Source of the DNA: Planctomycetaceae bacterium
GTDB taxonomy: Bacteria > Planctomycetota > Planctomycetia > Planctomycetales > Planctomycetaceae
Assembly (NCBI GenBank): GCA_021732785.1
Contig: JAKFUG010000036.1
Location: 19,320-83,319 of the forward strand
Reading direction: 5' to 3'
DNA length: 64,000 nt
Every line of letters begins with the position of its first letter. The first letter of the stretch is position 1. Under the pieces are notes generated by a model. That model ran no database searches. It saw nothing but the letters and a program-made list of their open reading frames with translations, and had not been told where the DNA came from. This document shows positions 44,461 through 54,226 of the stretch, one piece after another. A program made the translations under genes and the position numbers.

Positions 44461-45543
44461 ATGCGCTCTTCGGATGGGATTGGCTGTGTTGTGGCTGTAC
44501 TGATCGGCGTCGTTACCCTCCCGGCGGCCGATTCGAGTCCGATCGTGACGCGGGAATTCCTCTACGAGACGGCACCGTTTCCCTCGTGTCACGCTTCGAC
44601 CTTGGCCGAGACGCCGACGGGGTTGGTGGCCGCGTGGTTTGGGGGCACGGACGAGAAGGATCCCGATGTCGGCATCTGGTTCGCGCGACTCACAAAAGAG
44701 GGTTGGACACCGCCGGTCGAGTTGTTCAACGGCGTGCAATACACCCGGCCGGATGGCAGCGTGCATCGCTATCCCTGCTGGAATCCGGTCCTCTTTCAGG
44801 AACCGAACGGGCGGTTGCTGCTCTTTTACAAAGTCGGCCCGGACCCATCCACGTGGTGGGGCATGCTCGCCAATTCCAAGGACGGCGGCGAATCGTGGTC
44901 GCGCAGTCGGCGTCTACCGGAAGGCATTCTCGGCCCGGTGAAGAACAAACCGGTTCGTCTCGATGACGGTCAATTGCTATGCCCGACGAGTTCCGAACAC
45001 GATGGCTGGATGGTCCATTTTGAACTGCTGAAATCGCGTGACGAAAAGCACGAGCAATGGCTGCGGATTGGCCCGGTCGAGCAGCCGAAAGAGTTCAGCA
45101 CAATCCAGCCTAGCCTTTTGCGTCACACGGATGGATCGCTGCAGGCGATCGGCCGCTCTCGTCAAGGCAAGCTCTTTACGACAACCTCGAAAGATCAGGG
45201 CCGGTCGTGGTCGCCGATGACGCTGACCAATCTGCCCAATCCGAACGCCGGGACCGATGCTGTCACGATGAAAGATGGCCGCCATGTGCTCATCTATAAC
45301 CACACGCCGAAGGGCCGCAGCCCGCTCAATGTCGCTATCAGTGAAGATGGTGTCGCGTGGCAAGCGGCGGTCGCCCTCGAAACCGAGCCCGGCGAGTATT
45401 CTTATCCCGCGGTGATTCAAACCGACGATGGCATGTTGCACGTCAGCTACACGTGGAAGCGGAAGAAGATTCGCCACGTCGTGCTCGATCCCGCCAGGTT
45501 GACGCTGAAGCCGATCGTCGGTGGTGTGTGGCCCGCGGATTGA
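44461..45543 (+). CDS. Exported BNR-repeat sialidase-like protein
   Basis: 360 residues. SSDGIGCVVAVLIGVVTLPAA is a signal peptide. Asp-box (SxDxGxxW) motifs appear at SKDGGESWSRS, TSKDQGRSWSP and SEDGVAWQ, as in six-bladed neuraminidase-fold hydrolases. Conserved PSCHASTLAETPTGLVAAWFGGTDEKDPDVGIW and RYPCWNPVLF match the exo-alpha-sialidase/predicted neuraminidase (COG4409/4692) group common in planctomycetes. The true glycan substrate is unknown. ATG at 44461 is chosen from the signal peptide. Confidence 0.85.
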   Translation: MRSSDGIGCVVAVLIGVVTLPAADSSPIVTREFLYETAPFPSCHASTLAETPTGLVAAWFGGTDEKDPDVGIWFARLTKEGWTPPVELFNGVQYTRPDGSVHRYPCWNPVLFQEPNGRLLLFYKVGPDPSTWWGMLANSKDGGESWSRSRRLPEGILGPVKNKPVRLDDGQLLCPTSSEHDGWMVHFELLKSRDEKHEQWLRIGPVEQPKEFSTIQPSLLRHTDGSLQAIGRSRQGKLFTTTSKDQGRSWSPMTLTNLPNPNAGTDAVTMKDGRHVLIYNHTPKGRSPLNVAISEDGVAWQAAVALETEPGEYSYPAVIQTDDGMLHVSYTWKRKKIRHVVLDPARLTLKPIVGGVWPAD

Positions 45544-45678
45544 TCTTTCGGCCCGAGTTCAACAACAGGCATTACGTCTTTGTGATCCGACGCTGTGGCG
45601 CTCGACATGCGCTGACACATCGAACAGAATCGTCGCGAGGTGATGACATCTCGATGATCTTCGGTGTAAGGATTAGCG

Positions 45679-46530
45679 ATGCGCGGAACGTGGGTGGCTT
45701 GGTGTGTGGTAATGATGGCCGGTGTGTTGACCGCCCAGGCGGAAGACAAGCCGAAAGTGAAAGCGCTCATGCTCACGCAGAGCCTGACGTTCACCCACGG
45801 TCCGGTGAACCGCAAGGATCAAACGCTCGCTCCGTCTGAAATCGTCCTGACGCAACTGGGGCAGCAAACCGGATTGTTCGATCTCACCTGCACGCAGAAC
45901 GCCGCAGCGGACATCACCAAAGAGAATCTGCAGAAGTACCAATTGCTGATCTTCTTTTCGCAAGGCGTGTTGCCGATCGCGGACGCCGATATCGATTATC
46001 TGGTGAAGGAATGGTTGCCGACAAAGGGTCACGCCTTCGTCGGATTCCATTCGACGACCGATACGCTGGGCGATGATCAACGGTATTGGGACATGATCGG
46101 CGGGACGTTCGATGGGCATCCGTGGAACGCCGGTGAAACAGTGACCATCACCGTTCACGACCAAAACCATCCAGCCACGAAACCGCTCGGTACCGAGTTT
46201 CAGATCAAGGAAGAAATCTATCAGTACCAGCATTTCCAACCGGAAAAGGTTCGTGTGCTGATGAGTCTCAACATGGAAAAGTGTCCGACGAAGAAGCCGT
46301 ATCACGTGCCGGTTTCGTGGGTCAAGAACTACGGCGAAGGCCGCGTCTTCTATACCAATTTGGGACACAATGAATCGACGTGGACGAACCCGAAGTTCAT
46401 CGAGCATGCCACCGGCGGCATCCGCTGGGCCATGGGACTCGAACCCGGCGATGCCACGCCGAACCCGCAGCTTTCCAAAGAGCAGGGTGAAAAGGCCAAG
46501 CACGACGCCGAAGCCGCGGAAAAGAAGTAG
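45679..46530 (+). CDS. Exported ThuA-domain protein
   Basis: 283 residues. RGTWVAWCVVMMAGVLTAQA is a signal peptide. The rest is a ThuA/glutamine-amidotransferase-like fold: VKALMLTQSLTFTHGP, QLLIFFSQGVLPIADAD, HAFVGFHSTTDTLGDD, PVSWVKNYGEGRVFYTNLGHNESTW. ThuA proteins are linked to trehalose and 3-keto-sugar catabolism and often neighbour DUF1080 genes, as here (46771). ATG at 45679 follows TAAGGA. Reaction unknown. Confidence 0.9.
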   Translation: MRGTWVAWCVVMMAGVLTAQAEDKPKVKALMLTQSLTFTHGPVNRKDQTLAPSEIVLTQLGQQTGLFDLTCTQNAAADITKENLQKYQLLIFFSQGVLPIADADIDYLVKEWLPTKGHAFVGFHSTTDTLGDDQRYWDMIGGTFDGHPWNAGETVTITVHDQNHPATKPLGTEFQIKEEIYQYQHFQPEKVRVLMSLNMEKCPTKKPYHVPVSWVKNYGEGRVFYTNLGHNESTWTNPKFIEHATGGIRWAMGLEPGDATPNPQLSKEQGEKAKHDAEAAEKK

Positions 46531-46540
46531 CAACTGCAAA

Positions 46541-46630
46541 GTAGCCCTGTCGCTCCGCGACAGGAAAGCCGCTACCGGATTCCGGGAGGCTATGTAAATC
46601 GGCGATCCTGTCGCGGAGCGACAGGGCTAC
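46541..46630. repeat. Perfect 25-bp inverted repeat
   Basis: Arms 46541-46565 (GTAGCCCTGTCGCTCCGCGA...) and 46606-46630 are perfect complements; each arm contains its own smaller palindrome TGTCGC-TCC-GCGACA. It fills the gap between the ThuA and DUF1080 genes. Confidence 0.88.
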
Positions 46631-46770
46631 TGTTAATACGCATTCCAGGAATCGTCCGCGTGATGAGCGGATTTCGCATAACGCGCTGTTTATTGTTGGG
46701 ATCGGTATAAGAAGAAGTTGGCCGCCACGTTGCACATTGTCTGTGATCCTCCGGACTGGGAAATCCGCAC

Positions 46771-47514
46771 ATGAATCGTCCTCTGGGAATCGTCTTTTTA
46801 GCCGTCACTATGATGTTGGCTCTGAGCGCAGCGGTCGCCAAAGAATGGGTCAGTGGAATCGTTTGGCCGGAACCGAAGCTGGTCGATCCCGGTCCAGGGG
46901 GTGGTCCTCCGTCCGACGCCGTCGCGCTCTTCAAAGGCGATGATCTTTCGCAATGGAACGGCGGCGACAAGTGGCTCGTGGAAAACGGCGTTGCGACCGC
47001 CAAAGGGGGCGGCATCACCACGAAGGAATCATTCGGCGATTGCCAGTTGCATGTCGAATGGGCCTCCCCGGAGAAAGTCGAAGGGAATGGCCAGGGCCGC
47101 GGCAACTCGGGCATCTATCTGATGGGGCAATACGAGGTGCAGGTGCTCGATTCGTTCGAGAATCCAACGTACTTCGATGGTCAGGCGGCGTCACTTTACA
47201 AAACCAAGCCGCCATTGGTGAATGCCAGTCGCAAGCCGGGGGAATGGCAGGTTTACGATATCATCTTCAATGCTCCGCGGTTCGATCCGCAGGGAAGTTT
47301 GTTGAAGCCCGGTTATGTCACCGTGCTGCACAATGGGGTACTCGTCCAGAACCACACGGAACTGCTCGGCAAGACCGATTACGAGCACCCACCGGTCTAC
47401 ACCGCCCATCCGGAACGGCAACCGATTCACATCCAGTTCCACGGCAATCCCGTCCGTTTCCGGAACATCTGGATTCGCGAGATTCCCGAGAGCATCGGCA
47501 AATATCCCGAGTGA
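46771..47514 (+). CDS. Exported DUF1080 (3-keto-disaccharide hydrolase-like) protein
   Basis: 247 residues. NRPLGIVFLAVTMMLALSAAVA is a signal peptide. The DUF1080 jelly-roll is marked by VALFKGDDLSQWNG, FGDCQLHVEWASP, NSGIYLMGQYEVQVLDSF, KPPLVNASRKPGEWQVYDI and IWIREIP. Some family members hydrolyse 3-ketoglucosides; others are carbohydrate-binding only. It ends 5 bases before the end of the convergent lipoate ligase gene. Confidence 0.9.
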   Translation: MNRPLGIVFLAVTMMLALSAAVAKEWVSGIVWPEPKLVDPGPGGGPPSDAVALFKGDDLSQWNGGDKWLVENGVATAKGGGITTKESFGDCQLHVEWASPEKVEGNGQGRGNSGIYLMGQYEVQVLDSFENPTYFDGQAASLYKTKPPLVNASRKPGEWQVYDIIFNAPRFDPQGSLLKPGYVTVLHNGVLVQNHTELLGKTDYEHPPVYTAHPERQPIHIQFHGNPVRFRNIWIREIPESIGKYPE

Positions 47515-47519
47515 TCGCG

Positions 47520-48284
47520 TCACTCCTGGCCGCGATGCCACGCTGTATCGGCGTATCGCGCATGCAGAAGATCGCCCGCGCGCGCCGATTCCGTCGGCAG
47601 CCAAGTCCCGGATGTTGCGTTCCAAGCAGACGTCAAGATCGATACGGTTTCAGACTTCGAAACCGGAGCGTTGCAGACAAAGGCAGCGTGATCACGATCG
47701 GTCCGGTAGTCCGGCTGGCGGCTGGGGAATCGCAAATACCGGCCGATCTGCGATAACTCGAAGTCGTAGAGCACGGTGCCGTGATGGAGCAGGGCCGCGC
47801 GATTCCATCTCTGCGAATTGCCGGAAAATTTGCGGCCGCCGTGCGCGAGATCACTGATGCCCTCCACGGTGACGGCATGCCCCGCGGCGACAAACCCGGT
47901 TGCGGTGCGCTGCATGATCGCACGGGTCACCGCCGGGATTCCGGCCGCCCGATGTTCTGGACCGATGGGCAGGATCAGTGCGTAACACAGGCAACCGCGG
48001 CCGATCACCACCGCGCCGCCGCCGCTGCAACGACGAAGAATCGGTACACCATCTTGCCTACAGACTTCGGCGTTGACTTCGCGCGAGATGACATTGGAGC
48101 GGCCCACGATAACCGCCGGTGTGGACCATTCCCACAGGAACAGCGTGCCCGGTGACTCGCCCGCATCCACCGCGGCGAGCAATCCTTCTTCCAGCGCGAG
48201 GGCGTTTTCCACCGCGGGAAACGTGGCTTCCAACCAGCGCAATGGAGCAGGACCGAACAGCGCGTCCGCTTCTCCTCCATTCAC
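47520..48284 (-). CDS. lplA: Lipoate-protein ligase A family protein
   Basis: 254 residues. The family motifs RRCSGGGAVVIGRGCLCY (near 79) and GGRKFSGNSQR with the substrate Lys (near 148) are present, so it should attach lipoate or a lipoyl precursor to target lysines. It starts at GTG 48284, whose TG is shared with the lpd stop TGA (overlap GTGA), implying translational coupling to lpd. In an operon with sucB, its natural target is probably the E2 lipoyl domain. A strong GGAGGAG lies just inside the gene, which leaves the exact start slightly open. Confidence 0.88.
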   Translation of the reverse strand: MNGGEADALFGPAPLRWLEATFPAVENALALEEGLLAAVDAGESPGTLFLWEWSTPAVIVGRSNVISREVNAEVCRQDGVPILRRCSGGGAVVIGRGCLCYALILPIGPEHRAAGIPAVTRAIMQRTATGFVAAGHAVTVEGISDLAHGGRKFSGNSQRWNRAALLHHGTVLYDFELSQIGRYLRFPSRQPDYRTDRDHAAFVCNAPVSKSETVSILTSAWNATSGTWLPTESARAGDLLHARYADTAWHRGQE

Positions 48285-49678
48285 TTCGCGTTCGCCATGT
48301 GGATTGCCCGGCCATCGACCGACAACGCGGCTTCCTTGATGCACTCGGCGAGCGTTGGATGGGCGTGCGACGTGCGGGCGATGTCTTCCGCGGTCGCTCC
48401 GAATTCAATCGCCGCGACCGCTTCAGCGATCAGGTCACCGGCGCGTGGTCCCAGAATGTGGACGCCGAGAATGCGATCCGTCTGAGCATGGGCCAGAATC
48501 TTCACGCGGCCATCGGTGGAAGCAATCGCTTTTGCCCGGGCGTTGGCGAGAAACGGAAACACACCCTTACGATACGGGATGCCGGCCTCTTTCAGTTGCT
48601 CCTCCGTCTTACCGACGGAGGCGATTTCCGGATCGGTATAGCAGACGCCGGGGATTGCATCGTAATTCACATGGCAATACTTGCCTGCGATTCCATCGGC
48701 GCACGCGACGCCTTCTTCTTCCGCTTTGTGTGCCAGCATCGGCCCCTGGATCACATCGCCGATCGCATAGATGCCCGGCTGTGTCGTGCGGAATTGCGCA
48801 TCGACCACGATCCGCCCCCCCTTGCCGACATCCACCCCGGCTTCGGCAAGGCCGAGTCCTTGTGTGTTCGGGAGGCGACCGACGGCGAGCAGCACACGAT
48901 CGCACGTGGTTGGGGGCTGGCCTTCACATTCGACGAGACATTGCCCATCGGCTTGCACACGGGCGCTCGTCACACGGCTGCCGAGGCGAAATTCCAGTCC
49001 CTGCTTCGTGAAAATTTTCTGGGCATCCGCGGCCATCTCCGCATCCATGCCGGGCAGAATCCGCGGCAGATATTCGAGCACGGTCACCTTGGCACCGAGT
49101 CGTGACCAGACACAACCCAATTCCAAACCGATGTAACCCGCGCCGATCACCACCAGATGCTTCGGGACTGCGGTGTAGGAAAGGGCTTCGGTGCTGGTGC
49201 CGATCTTGTCGCCATCGACTTGCACGCCGGGCAGCGGTGCGGAAATGCTGCCGGTGGCGAGAATGATATGCTTGGCCGTGATCTCTGCGGGTTCGGGGCC
49301 TTCGACAACGATTGTCGTCTTTGACGAGAGTTTTCCGCGGCCGAGATAGCGCGTGATCTTGTTAGCGCGAAAGAGGCCGTCAATTCCCTTCGTGAGCGCC
49401 GTGACGATGCCGTCCTTGCGTTTGAGCATCGTTTCCAGATCGAGCTGCACGCCGTCGACTTTCACGCCATGCGCGGCGAGATGCCCGGTCGCCAGGCGAT
49501 ACATCTCGCTCGATTCCAGCATGGCCTTGCTGGGGATACAGCCGACGCGGAGGCAGGTGCCGCCGAGTGCGGATTCGAGTTCGACGCAAGCGACATTGAA
49601 CCCCAGTTGTGCGGCGCGGATGGCGGCGACATAACCGCCGGGACCCCCGCCGACAACGACGACATCGTGCTGCTTCAT
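48281..49678 (-). CDS. lpdA: Dihydrolipoyl dehydrogenase (E3)
   Basis: 465 residues. It reoxidises dihydrolipoamide on E2 using FAD and NAD. Seen: FAD site VVVGGGPGGYVAAIRAAQLG at the N-terminus, redox disulfide GGTCLRVGCIPSK near 40, NAD site VVIGAGYIGLELG near 175, YAIGDVIQGPMLAHKAEEEG near 310, and the C-terminal dimer interface with HAHPTLAE near 440 (His-Glu pair). ATG at 49678. Third gene of the 2-oxoglutarate dehydrogenase operon. Confidence 0.96.
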   Translation of the reverse strand: MKQHDVVVVGGGPGGYVAAIRAAQLGFNVACVELESALGGTCLRVGCIPSKAMLESSEMYRLATGHLAAHGVKVDGVQLDLETMLKRKDGIVTALTKGIDGLFRANKITRYLGRGKLSSKTTIVVEGPEPAEITAKHIILATGSISAPLPGVQVDGDKIGTSTEALSYTAVPKHLVVIGAGYIGLELGCVWSRLGAKVTVLEYLPRILPGMDAEMAADAQKIFTKQGLEFRLGSRVTSARVQADGQCLVECEGQPPTTCDRVLLAVGRLPNTQGLGLAEAGVDVGKGGRIVVDAQFRTTQPGIYAIGDVIQGPMLAHKAEEEGVACADGIAGKYCHVNYDAIPGVCYTDPEIASVGKTEEQLKEAGIPYRKGVFPFLANARAKAIASTDGRVKILAHAQTDRILGVHILGPRAGDLIAEAVAAIEFGATAEDIARTSHAHPTLAECIKEAALSVDGRAIHMANAK

Positions 49679-49710
49679 AACGTGACGTATTCCAATAATC
49701 GCACAAAAGA

Positions 49711-49732
49711 CCCGAGGATCAGGATCCCTGGG
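49711..49732 (-). repeat. Intercistronic TCCG-type hairpin, copy 5
   Basis: On the minus strand CCCAGGGATC-CT-GATCCTCGGG (one mismatch), followed by TCTTTTG. It lies 12 bases after the sucB stop and 32 before the lpd start, in the same orientation relative to transcription as the plus-strand copies. Confidence 0.65.
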
Positions 49733-49744
49733 TGTCAAAAGGAA

Positions 49745-50959
49745 TCAGACTTCGAGCAGCAGTCGGACAGGGTTTTCGATACATTCTTTGATCCGCTTCA
49801 GGCAGGAAACCGCTTCCCGGCCATCGACCACGCGGTGATCGTAGGTGAGAGCGATGTACATCATCGGCCGGGCGACAATCTGGCCGTCGCGGACCACGGG
49901 GCGGTCTTGCGTCGCGTGCATGCCCAAAACACCCGATTGCGGCGGGTTGACGATCGGCGTCGATAACAGCGAACCGTACACGCCGCCATTGGTGATGGTG
50001 AACGTGCCCCCTTTGAATTCGTCCGGCTTGATCTGACCGCTTTGAGCCCGCTTGGCGTACTCGGCAATCGCTTGCTCGATCTGTGCAAAGGTCAATTTTT
50101 CGGCATTGCGAATGACGGGGACGACAAGACCTTTGCCGCCGCCGATGGCGATGCCGATGTCGCAATAGTCGTGGTAGACGATCTCGTTCCCTTCGACGTA
50201 GGCATTGATCGCCGGGAAGGCCTGCAGGGCGTCGACCGCGGCTTTCACGAAGAACGACATGAAGCCGAGCTTGATGCCGTGACGTTCGGTGAAGGCATCC
50301 TGATGCTGCTTCCGCAGTGCCATGATTGCGGACATGTCGATTTCGTTGAAGGTCGTCAGGAGCGCCGCGTTCTGTTGGGCGGAGAGGAGATTCTGTGCGA
50401 TGGCTTTGCGGATGGGGGTCATCGCCTGACGACGGACGGCCCGCTCGCCGGTGACTCGGACGGTTTGCGCGACCGGTGTTACGACTGGGGCGATCTGTGT
50501 TTTCGGAGCGGCAGGCGATGTCACCGCCCGCTGCACATCTTCTTTGAGGACGCGGCCGCCGGGTCCACTGGGCTGCACTTGCGACGCGGAAACACCGGTT
50601 TCGGCGGCCAATCGTGCCGCGGCCGGCATGACATGAGCCGCTGGGGTATCCGCTTTGCCCGCCGGTGCCGGAGTTGCGGCGGGAGCGGCTGGTGTGGGGA
50701 CCGCAGGCGCAGTGGGAACGCCCGCGGGATCGATCACCGCGACCACGGAATCGACCGCGACGGTTTGTCCTTCCGGTTGCAGAATCTCAGTCAGAACGCC
50801 TGCGGTCGGGGCGAGGATGCTGTCGCTCGACTTTTCGCTTTCGTATTCGACCAGCGGCTCATCGACCGCGACGCGCTCGCCGATCTTTTTCAGCCAGGTG
50901 CCCAACAGGATTTCGGAAACGGAATCGCCAACCCGCGGTACGATGACATTCACCGGCAT
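49745..50959 (-). CDS. sucB: 2-oxoglutarate dehydrogenase E2 (dihydrolipoamide succinyltransferase)
   Basis: 404 residues. Lipoyl domain 1-77 with the lipoyl lysine in YESEKSSDS (K43), a Pro/Ala linker, the peripheral-subunit-binding domain near 112-146 (AARLAAETGVSASQVQPSGPG), and the catalytic domain from ~175 ending in TYDHRVVDGREA with the active-site His and Asp. ATG at 50959 begins MPVNVIVPRVGDSVSE, the family N-terminus. It transfers the succinyl group to CoA in the TCA cycle. Confidence 0.95.
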   Translation of the reverse strand: MPVNVIVPRVGDSVSEILLGTWLKKIGERVAVDEPLVEYESEKSSDSILAPTAGVLTEILQPEGQTVAVDSVVAVIDPAGVPTAPAVPTPAAPAATPAPAGKADTPAAHVMPAAARLAAETGVSASQVQPSGPGGRVLKEDVQRAVTSPAAPKTQIAPVVTPVAQTVRVTGERAVRRQAMTPIRKAIAQNLLSAQQNAALLTTFNEIDMSAIMALRKQHQDAFTERHGIKLGFMSFFVKAAVDALQAFPAINAYVEGNEIVYHDYCDIGIAIGGGKGLVVPVIRNAEKLTFAQIEQAIAEYAKRAQSGQIKPDEFKGGTFTITNGGVYGSLLSTPIVNPPQSGVLGMHATQDRPVVRDGQIVARPMMYIALTYDHRVVDGREAVSCLKRIKECIENPVRLLLEV

Positions 50960-51052
50960 GGAAATCAAACACTTTCTCAATGGCTGGCGAAGGGCATGGA
51001 AGCCATCACACAGCGGGTAATTCCGGACAATCGACGAATGGAACCAATCGGA

Positions 51053-53974
51053 TCAATGATGCGACTTCGCGTTCGGATTCGCACCAATCGCTTGCGTGAG
51101 AATCTCGTCCTGTTCGATATCGTGGCTGTGGTGCGATCCGGTGGCAGGACTCGCGGACGCCGGCCGCGAGATGACCGACAGCGGCCGTCCGCCAAGCTTC
51201 TCGCCCCAGATCACCCGCAGGAACCGCCACGCACCGTTGTTTTCCGGTTCTTCCTGCACCCAGACGACGGGTGCCTCGGCGGGATAAGCCGCCAGCAGTG
51301 ACAGCAGCTCTTCGGTGGGTGTCGGGTAAAACTGTTCCACGCGCAGGATGGCGACATCGTTGCGCTGCAATTCATCCCGGCGTTTGGCCAGGTCATAATA
51401 GACCTTGCCGGAGCAGAGCAGGACGCTGCGGACATCACTCGCCGGTCGCGAAAGGACGTCGGGCAAGACCCGGCGAAAAGTCCCCTGACTCAAGTCGGAC
51501 AACGGACTTGCGGCGGCTGGCAATCGCAGCAACACCTTTGGTGTCATCACCACGAGCGGTTTGCGCCACTTGCGCAGCACCTGCCGTCGCAGCAAATGGA
51601 AGATTTGAGCCGGCGTTGATGGATAGCAGACCTGGATATTATCTTCGGCACACAACGTCAGGAAACGTTCGAGACGAGCGCTCGAATGCTCCGGACCGTT
51701 GCCTTCAAACCCGTGTGGAAGCAACATGACCAGGCCGCTCAGCCGATTCCACTTGTCTTCGGCGGAGACGATGAACTGATCGATGATGACCTGCGCCACA
51801 TTGACAAAGTCGCCGAACTGGGCTTCCCAACACACAAGTCCGTCCGGCGTATCGAGGCTGTAACCATAATCGAATCCGAGCACGGCCGTTTCGGACAAAG
51901 CGCTGTTGTGGATTTCGATCGGGCCCTGATTCTGAGCGAGATGCTGCAGGGAACAATACTTGGCTTCGGTGACGTAATCGCGAATTACGGCATGCCGATG
52001 GGAGAAGGTGCCGCGTTCGACATCCTGACCGTGAAGGCGAATCCGTTTGCCTTCCAGCGCCAATGTGGCGAGGGCTAACGCTTCCCCGGCACCCCAATCG
52101 AGCAGAGCTTCGCCACGGGCCATCGCCACCCGGCGCTGGTAGGCCCCTTCGACCATCTTCTTGCCGCCGTTGTGAATCTTCGGGTTCGGATTGAAGTCCG
52201 GCGGCAGCGTGGCGATCTTTTCGAGAACCTCGGCCAGCAGCTTGGCATCGCACCCGGTATCGACTTCGGGGACATCGACGTCGTTACCCCCTTTATAGCC
52301 CGACCAGATGCCGTGCAGCATGTCCCATTTGTGGACATACTCCACGCTCCTGGCGACTTCGAGTTCCGACTCCAGTTGCTGCCGATACTGCGACGTGAAC
52401 AACTCGAGGTCGTTATCGCTGACGCCGCCGGTCTGCTTGAGGCGGTCGAAGTACGAATGGACGACACCCTTTCGCGACCGGATTGCCTTGTACATCAGCG
52501 GCTGCGTGACGTCTGGAACATCGACTTCGTTGTGACCGCGTAACCGGTAGCAATACATATCGATCACGACGTCGCGCTGGAATTTATGGCGGAAGTCCAT
52601 CGCCAGTCCCACGACTTGGGCGACCGCTTCGGGATCTTCACCGTTCACATGGAAAATCGGAATCTGCAGCATCTTGGCGACATCGCTGCAATACTGCGTC
52701 GAGCGGGCATCCTGTGGGTCGGTCGTAAAGCCAATCTGATTGTTGACGATGATATGCACCGTGCCGCCGACTTTTGTCGAGTCCAGGCCGCACAGGTTCA
52801 GTTGTTCCTGCACGATCCCTTCCCCGGCAAACGCGGCATCGCCGTGAATCAGCAGCAACATCACCTTTTCACGGTTCGTGTCCTCCTTGCGATCCTGCTT
52901 GGCACGCGCCCGGCCCATCGCGACGGGATTGACGAATTCGAGGTGGCTGGGGTTGAAGCAGAGCGACAGGTGGACCTTTTTGCCGTCGCCGGAATGCCAG
53001 TCGTTGCTGTAACCGAGGTGGTACTTCACATCGCCACGTCCCACGTGCAATTGCGGGTCGAGATCGGCGAATTCGCGGAAAATCGCGCGGGGGCTTTTGC
53101 CCATGATGCTCGTGAGCACGTTGAGCCGGCCGCGATGGGCCATGCCGAGAACGATTTCCTCGACGCCATGTTCCGCGCCGCGGTAGATCGCCTGATCAAG
53201 AAGCGGGATCAGGGTTTCCGCTCCTTCGAGCGAGAACGTCTTCGAATTTTGGAATTTCTTCAGGATGAACTCTTCGAAGACGACCGCATCGCTGAGGCGC
53301 TTCAGAATTCGCCGCTGCTCTTCCGGAGGCAGCTGCAGACGGTTTTCGGTGGCTTCCATCTGGTTCTGCAGCCACTCGCGGACGCGCAGATCATCAATGT
53401 GCATAAACTGCACGCCGATCGACCGGCAATACGTGTTCCGGAGCCATTCGACGATTTGCCGCAGGGTCCGCATGTTGGGACCGCTGGACGCGACGGTCGA
53501 AAACTGACGATCGAGATCCGCTTCCGTGAATCCGCATGAAGCGAGTTCCAGTTCCGCGACAGCCGGGCGCGGTCGCTCCAGGGGGTCGAGTTTGGCCGCG
53601 AAGTGTCCCATCACGCGGAAATTGCGAATGAGACGGTCGACCCGCTCCTGCCAGATCGACGCTTCCAGTTCAACGGGGCTGACCACGCCATCGGCCACTT
53701 TCGGAGCGCGAAAGAGCGTCGGGGCCGACCCATTCGTTCCGTTAGAAGTGTGGTGCGCGATCTGGGCGAAGTAGTCCCGCCACTCCGCGGAGACCAGATC
53801 CGGCGACTTCTGGTAGTCTTGGTACAACCCTTCCAAATACGAAAGGTTGGATGTGCCCACTTGGGGGGAAGTCAATAAATCCGACGACTCAGCCAAGTCG
53901 TCTTCGGAATGTGTCGCCAATTGAGGAGCGGCCCGGTAAGGGCGAGGCGGCACAAGCACGTCAGCAGGGCTCAT
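51053..53974 (-). CDS. sucA: 2-oxoglutarate dehydrogenase E1
   Basis: 973 residues, standard for SucA. Thiamine-diphosphate-dependent decarboxylation of 2-oxoglutarate. Seen: N-terminal SNLSYLEGLYQDYQ (the E1 recognition helix), VLGMAHRGRLNVL near 280, LGYSNDW, GDAAFAGEGIVQE near 375, VNNQIGFTTDP near 402, and the C-terminal transketolase half with HRHAVIRD, LPHGFEGNGPEHSSAR and WVQEEPENNGAW. ATG at 53974. First gene of the sucA-sucB-lpd-lplA operon; the next gene starts 93 bases downstream. Confidence 0.96.
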   Translation of the reverse strand: MSPADVLVPPRPYRAAPQLATHSEDDLAESSDLLTSPQVGTSNLSYLEGLYQDYQKSPDLVSAEWRDYFAQIAHHTSNGTNGSAPTLFRAPKVADGVVSPVELEASIWQERVDRLIRNFRVMGHFAAKLDPLERPRPAVAELELASCGFTEADLDRQFSTVASSGPNMRTLRQIVEWLRNTYCRSIGVQFMHIDDLRVREWLQNQMEATENRLQLPPEEQRRILKRLSDAVVFEEFILKKFQNSKTFSLEGAETLIPLLDQAIYRGAEHGVEEIVLGMAHRGRLNVLTSIMGKSPRAIFREFADLDPQLHVGRGDVKYHLGYSNDWHSGDGKKVHLSLCFNPSHLEFVNPVAMGRARAKQDRKEDTNREKVMLLLIHGDAAFAGEGIVQEQLNLCGLDSTKVGGTVHIIVNNQIGFTTDPQDARSTQYCSDVAKMLQIPIFHVNGEDPEAVAQVVGLAMDFRHKFQRDVVIDMYCYRLRGHNEVDVPDVTQPLMYKAIRSRKGVVHSYFDRLKQTGGVSDNDLELFTSQYRQQLESELEVARSVEYVHKWDMLHGIWSGYKGGNDVDVPEVDTGCDAKLLAEVLEKIATLPPDFNPNPKIHNGGKKMVEGAYQRRVAMARGEALLDWGAGEALALATLALEGKRIRLHGQDVERGTFSHRHAVIRDYVTEAKYCSLQHLAQNQGPIEIHNSALSETAVLGFDYGYSLDTPDGLVCWEAQFGDFVNVAQVIIDQFIVSAEDKWNRLSGLVMLLPHGFEGNGPEHSSARLERFLTLCAEDNIQVCYPSTPAQIFHLLRRQVLRKWRKPLVVMTPKVLLRLPAAASPLSDLSQGTFRRVLPDVLSRPASDVRSVLLCSGKVYYDLAKRRDELQRNDVAILRVEQFYPTPTEELLSLLAAYPAEAPVVWVQEEPENNGAWRFLRVIWGEKLGGRPLSVISRPASASPATGSHHSHDIEQDEILTQAIGANPNAKSHH

Positions 53975-54226
53975 GGGTGCTTCTTCGCGATGTCATGAAT
54001 CAACGGAGGAACGCAGTCGACAGCGCTACGCGTCCACAACTCCGTTGTCTTGTGGTGATTCTATATCCACCCCGCCTCATGGTGTGAGTGTCAACGGAGT
54101 GGAATTCATCAAGCGTATCAAAGCCAAGGAATTTGCGGAATGAGAACTTGGGGGAGATTTTTCGGTTACGGTGACATTTGTGCGGGTTTCCGAAGCCAGA
54201 TATCAAAGTTGCAATCCAACCCCGTC

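Noticed and set aside
54055..54105. TTGACA ... TATAGA on the minus strand upstream of sucA
   Set aside because: The spacing of about 23 bases is too long for a normal promoter, and no extended -10 supports it.
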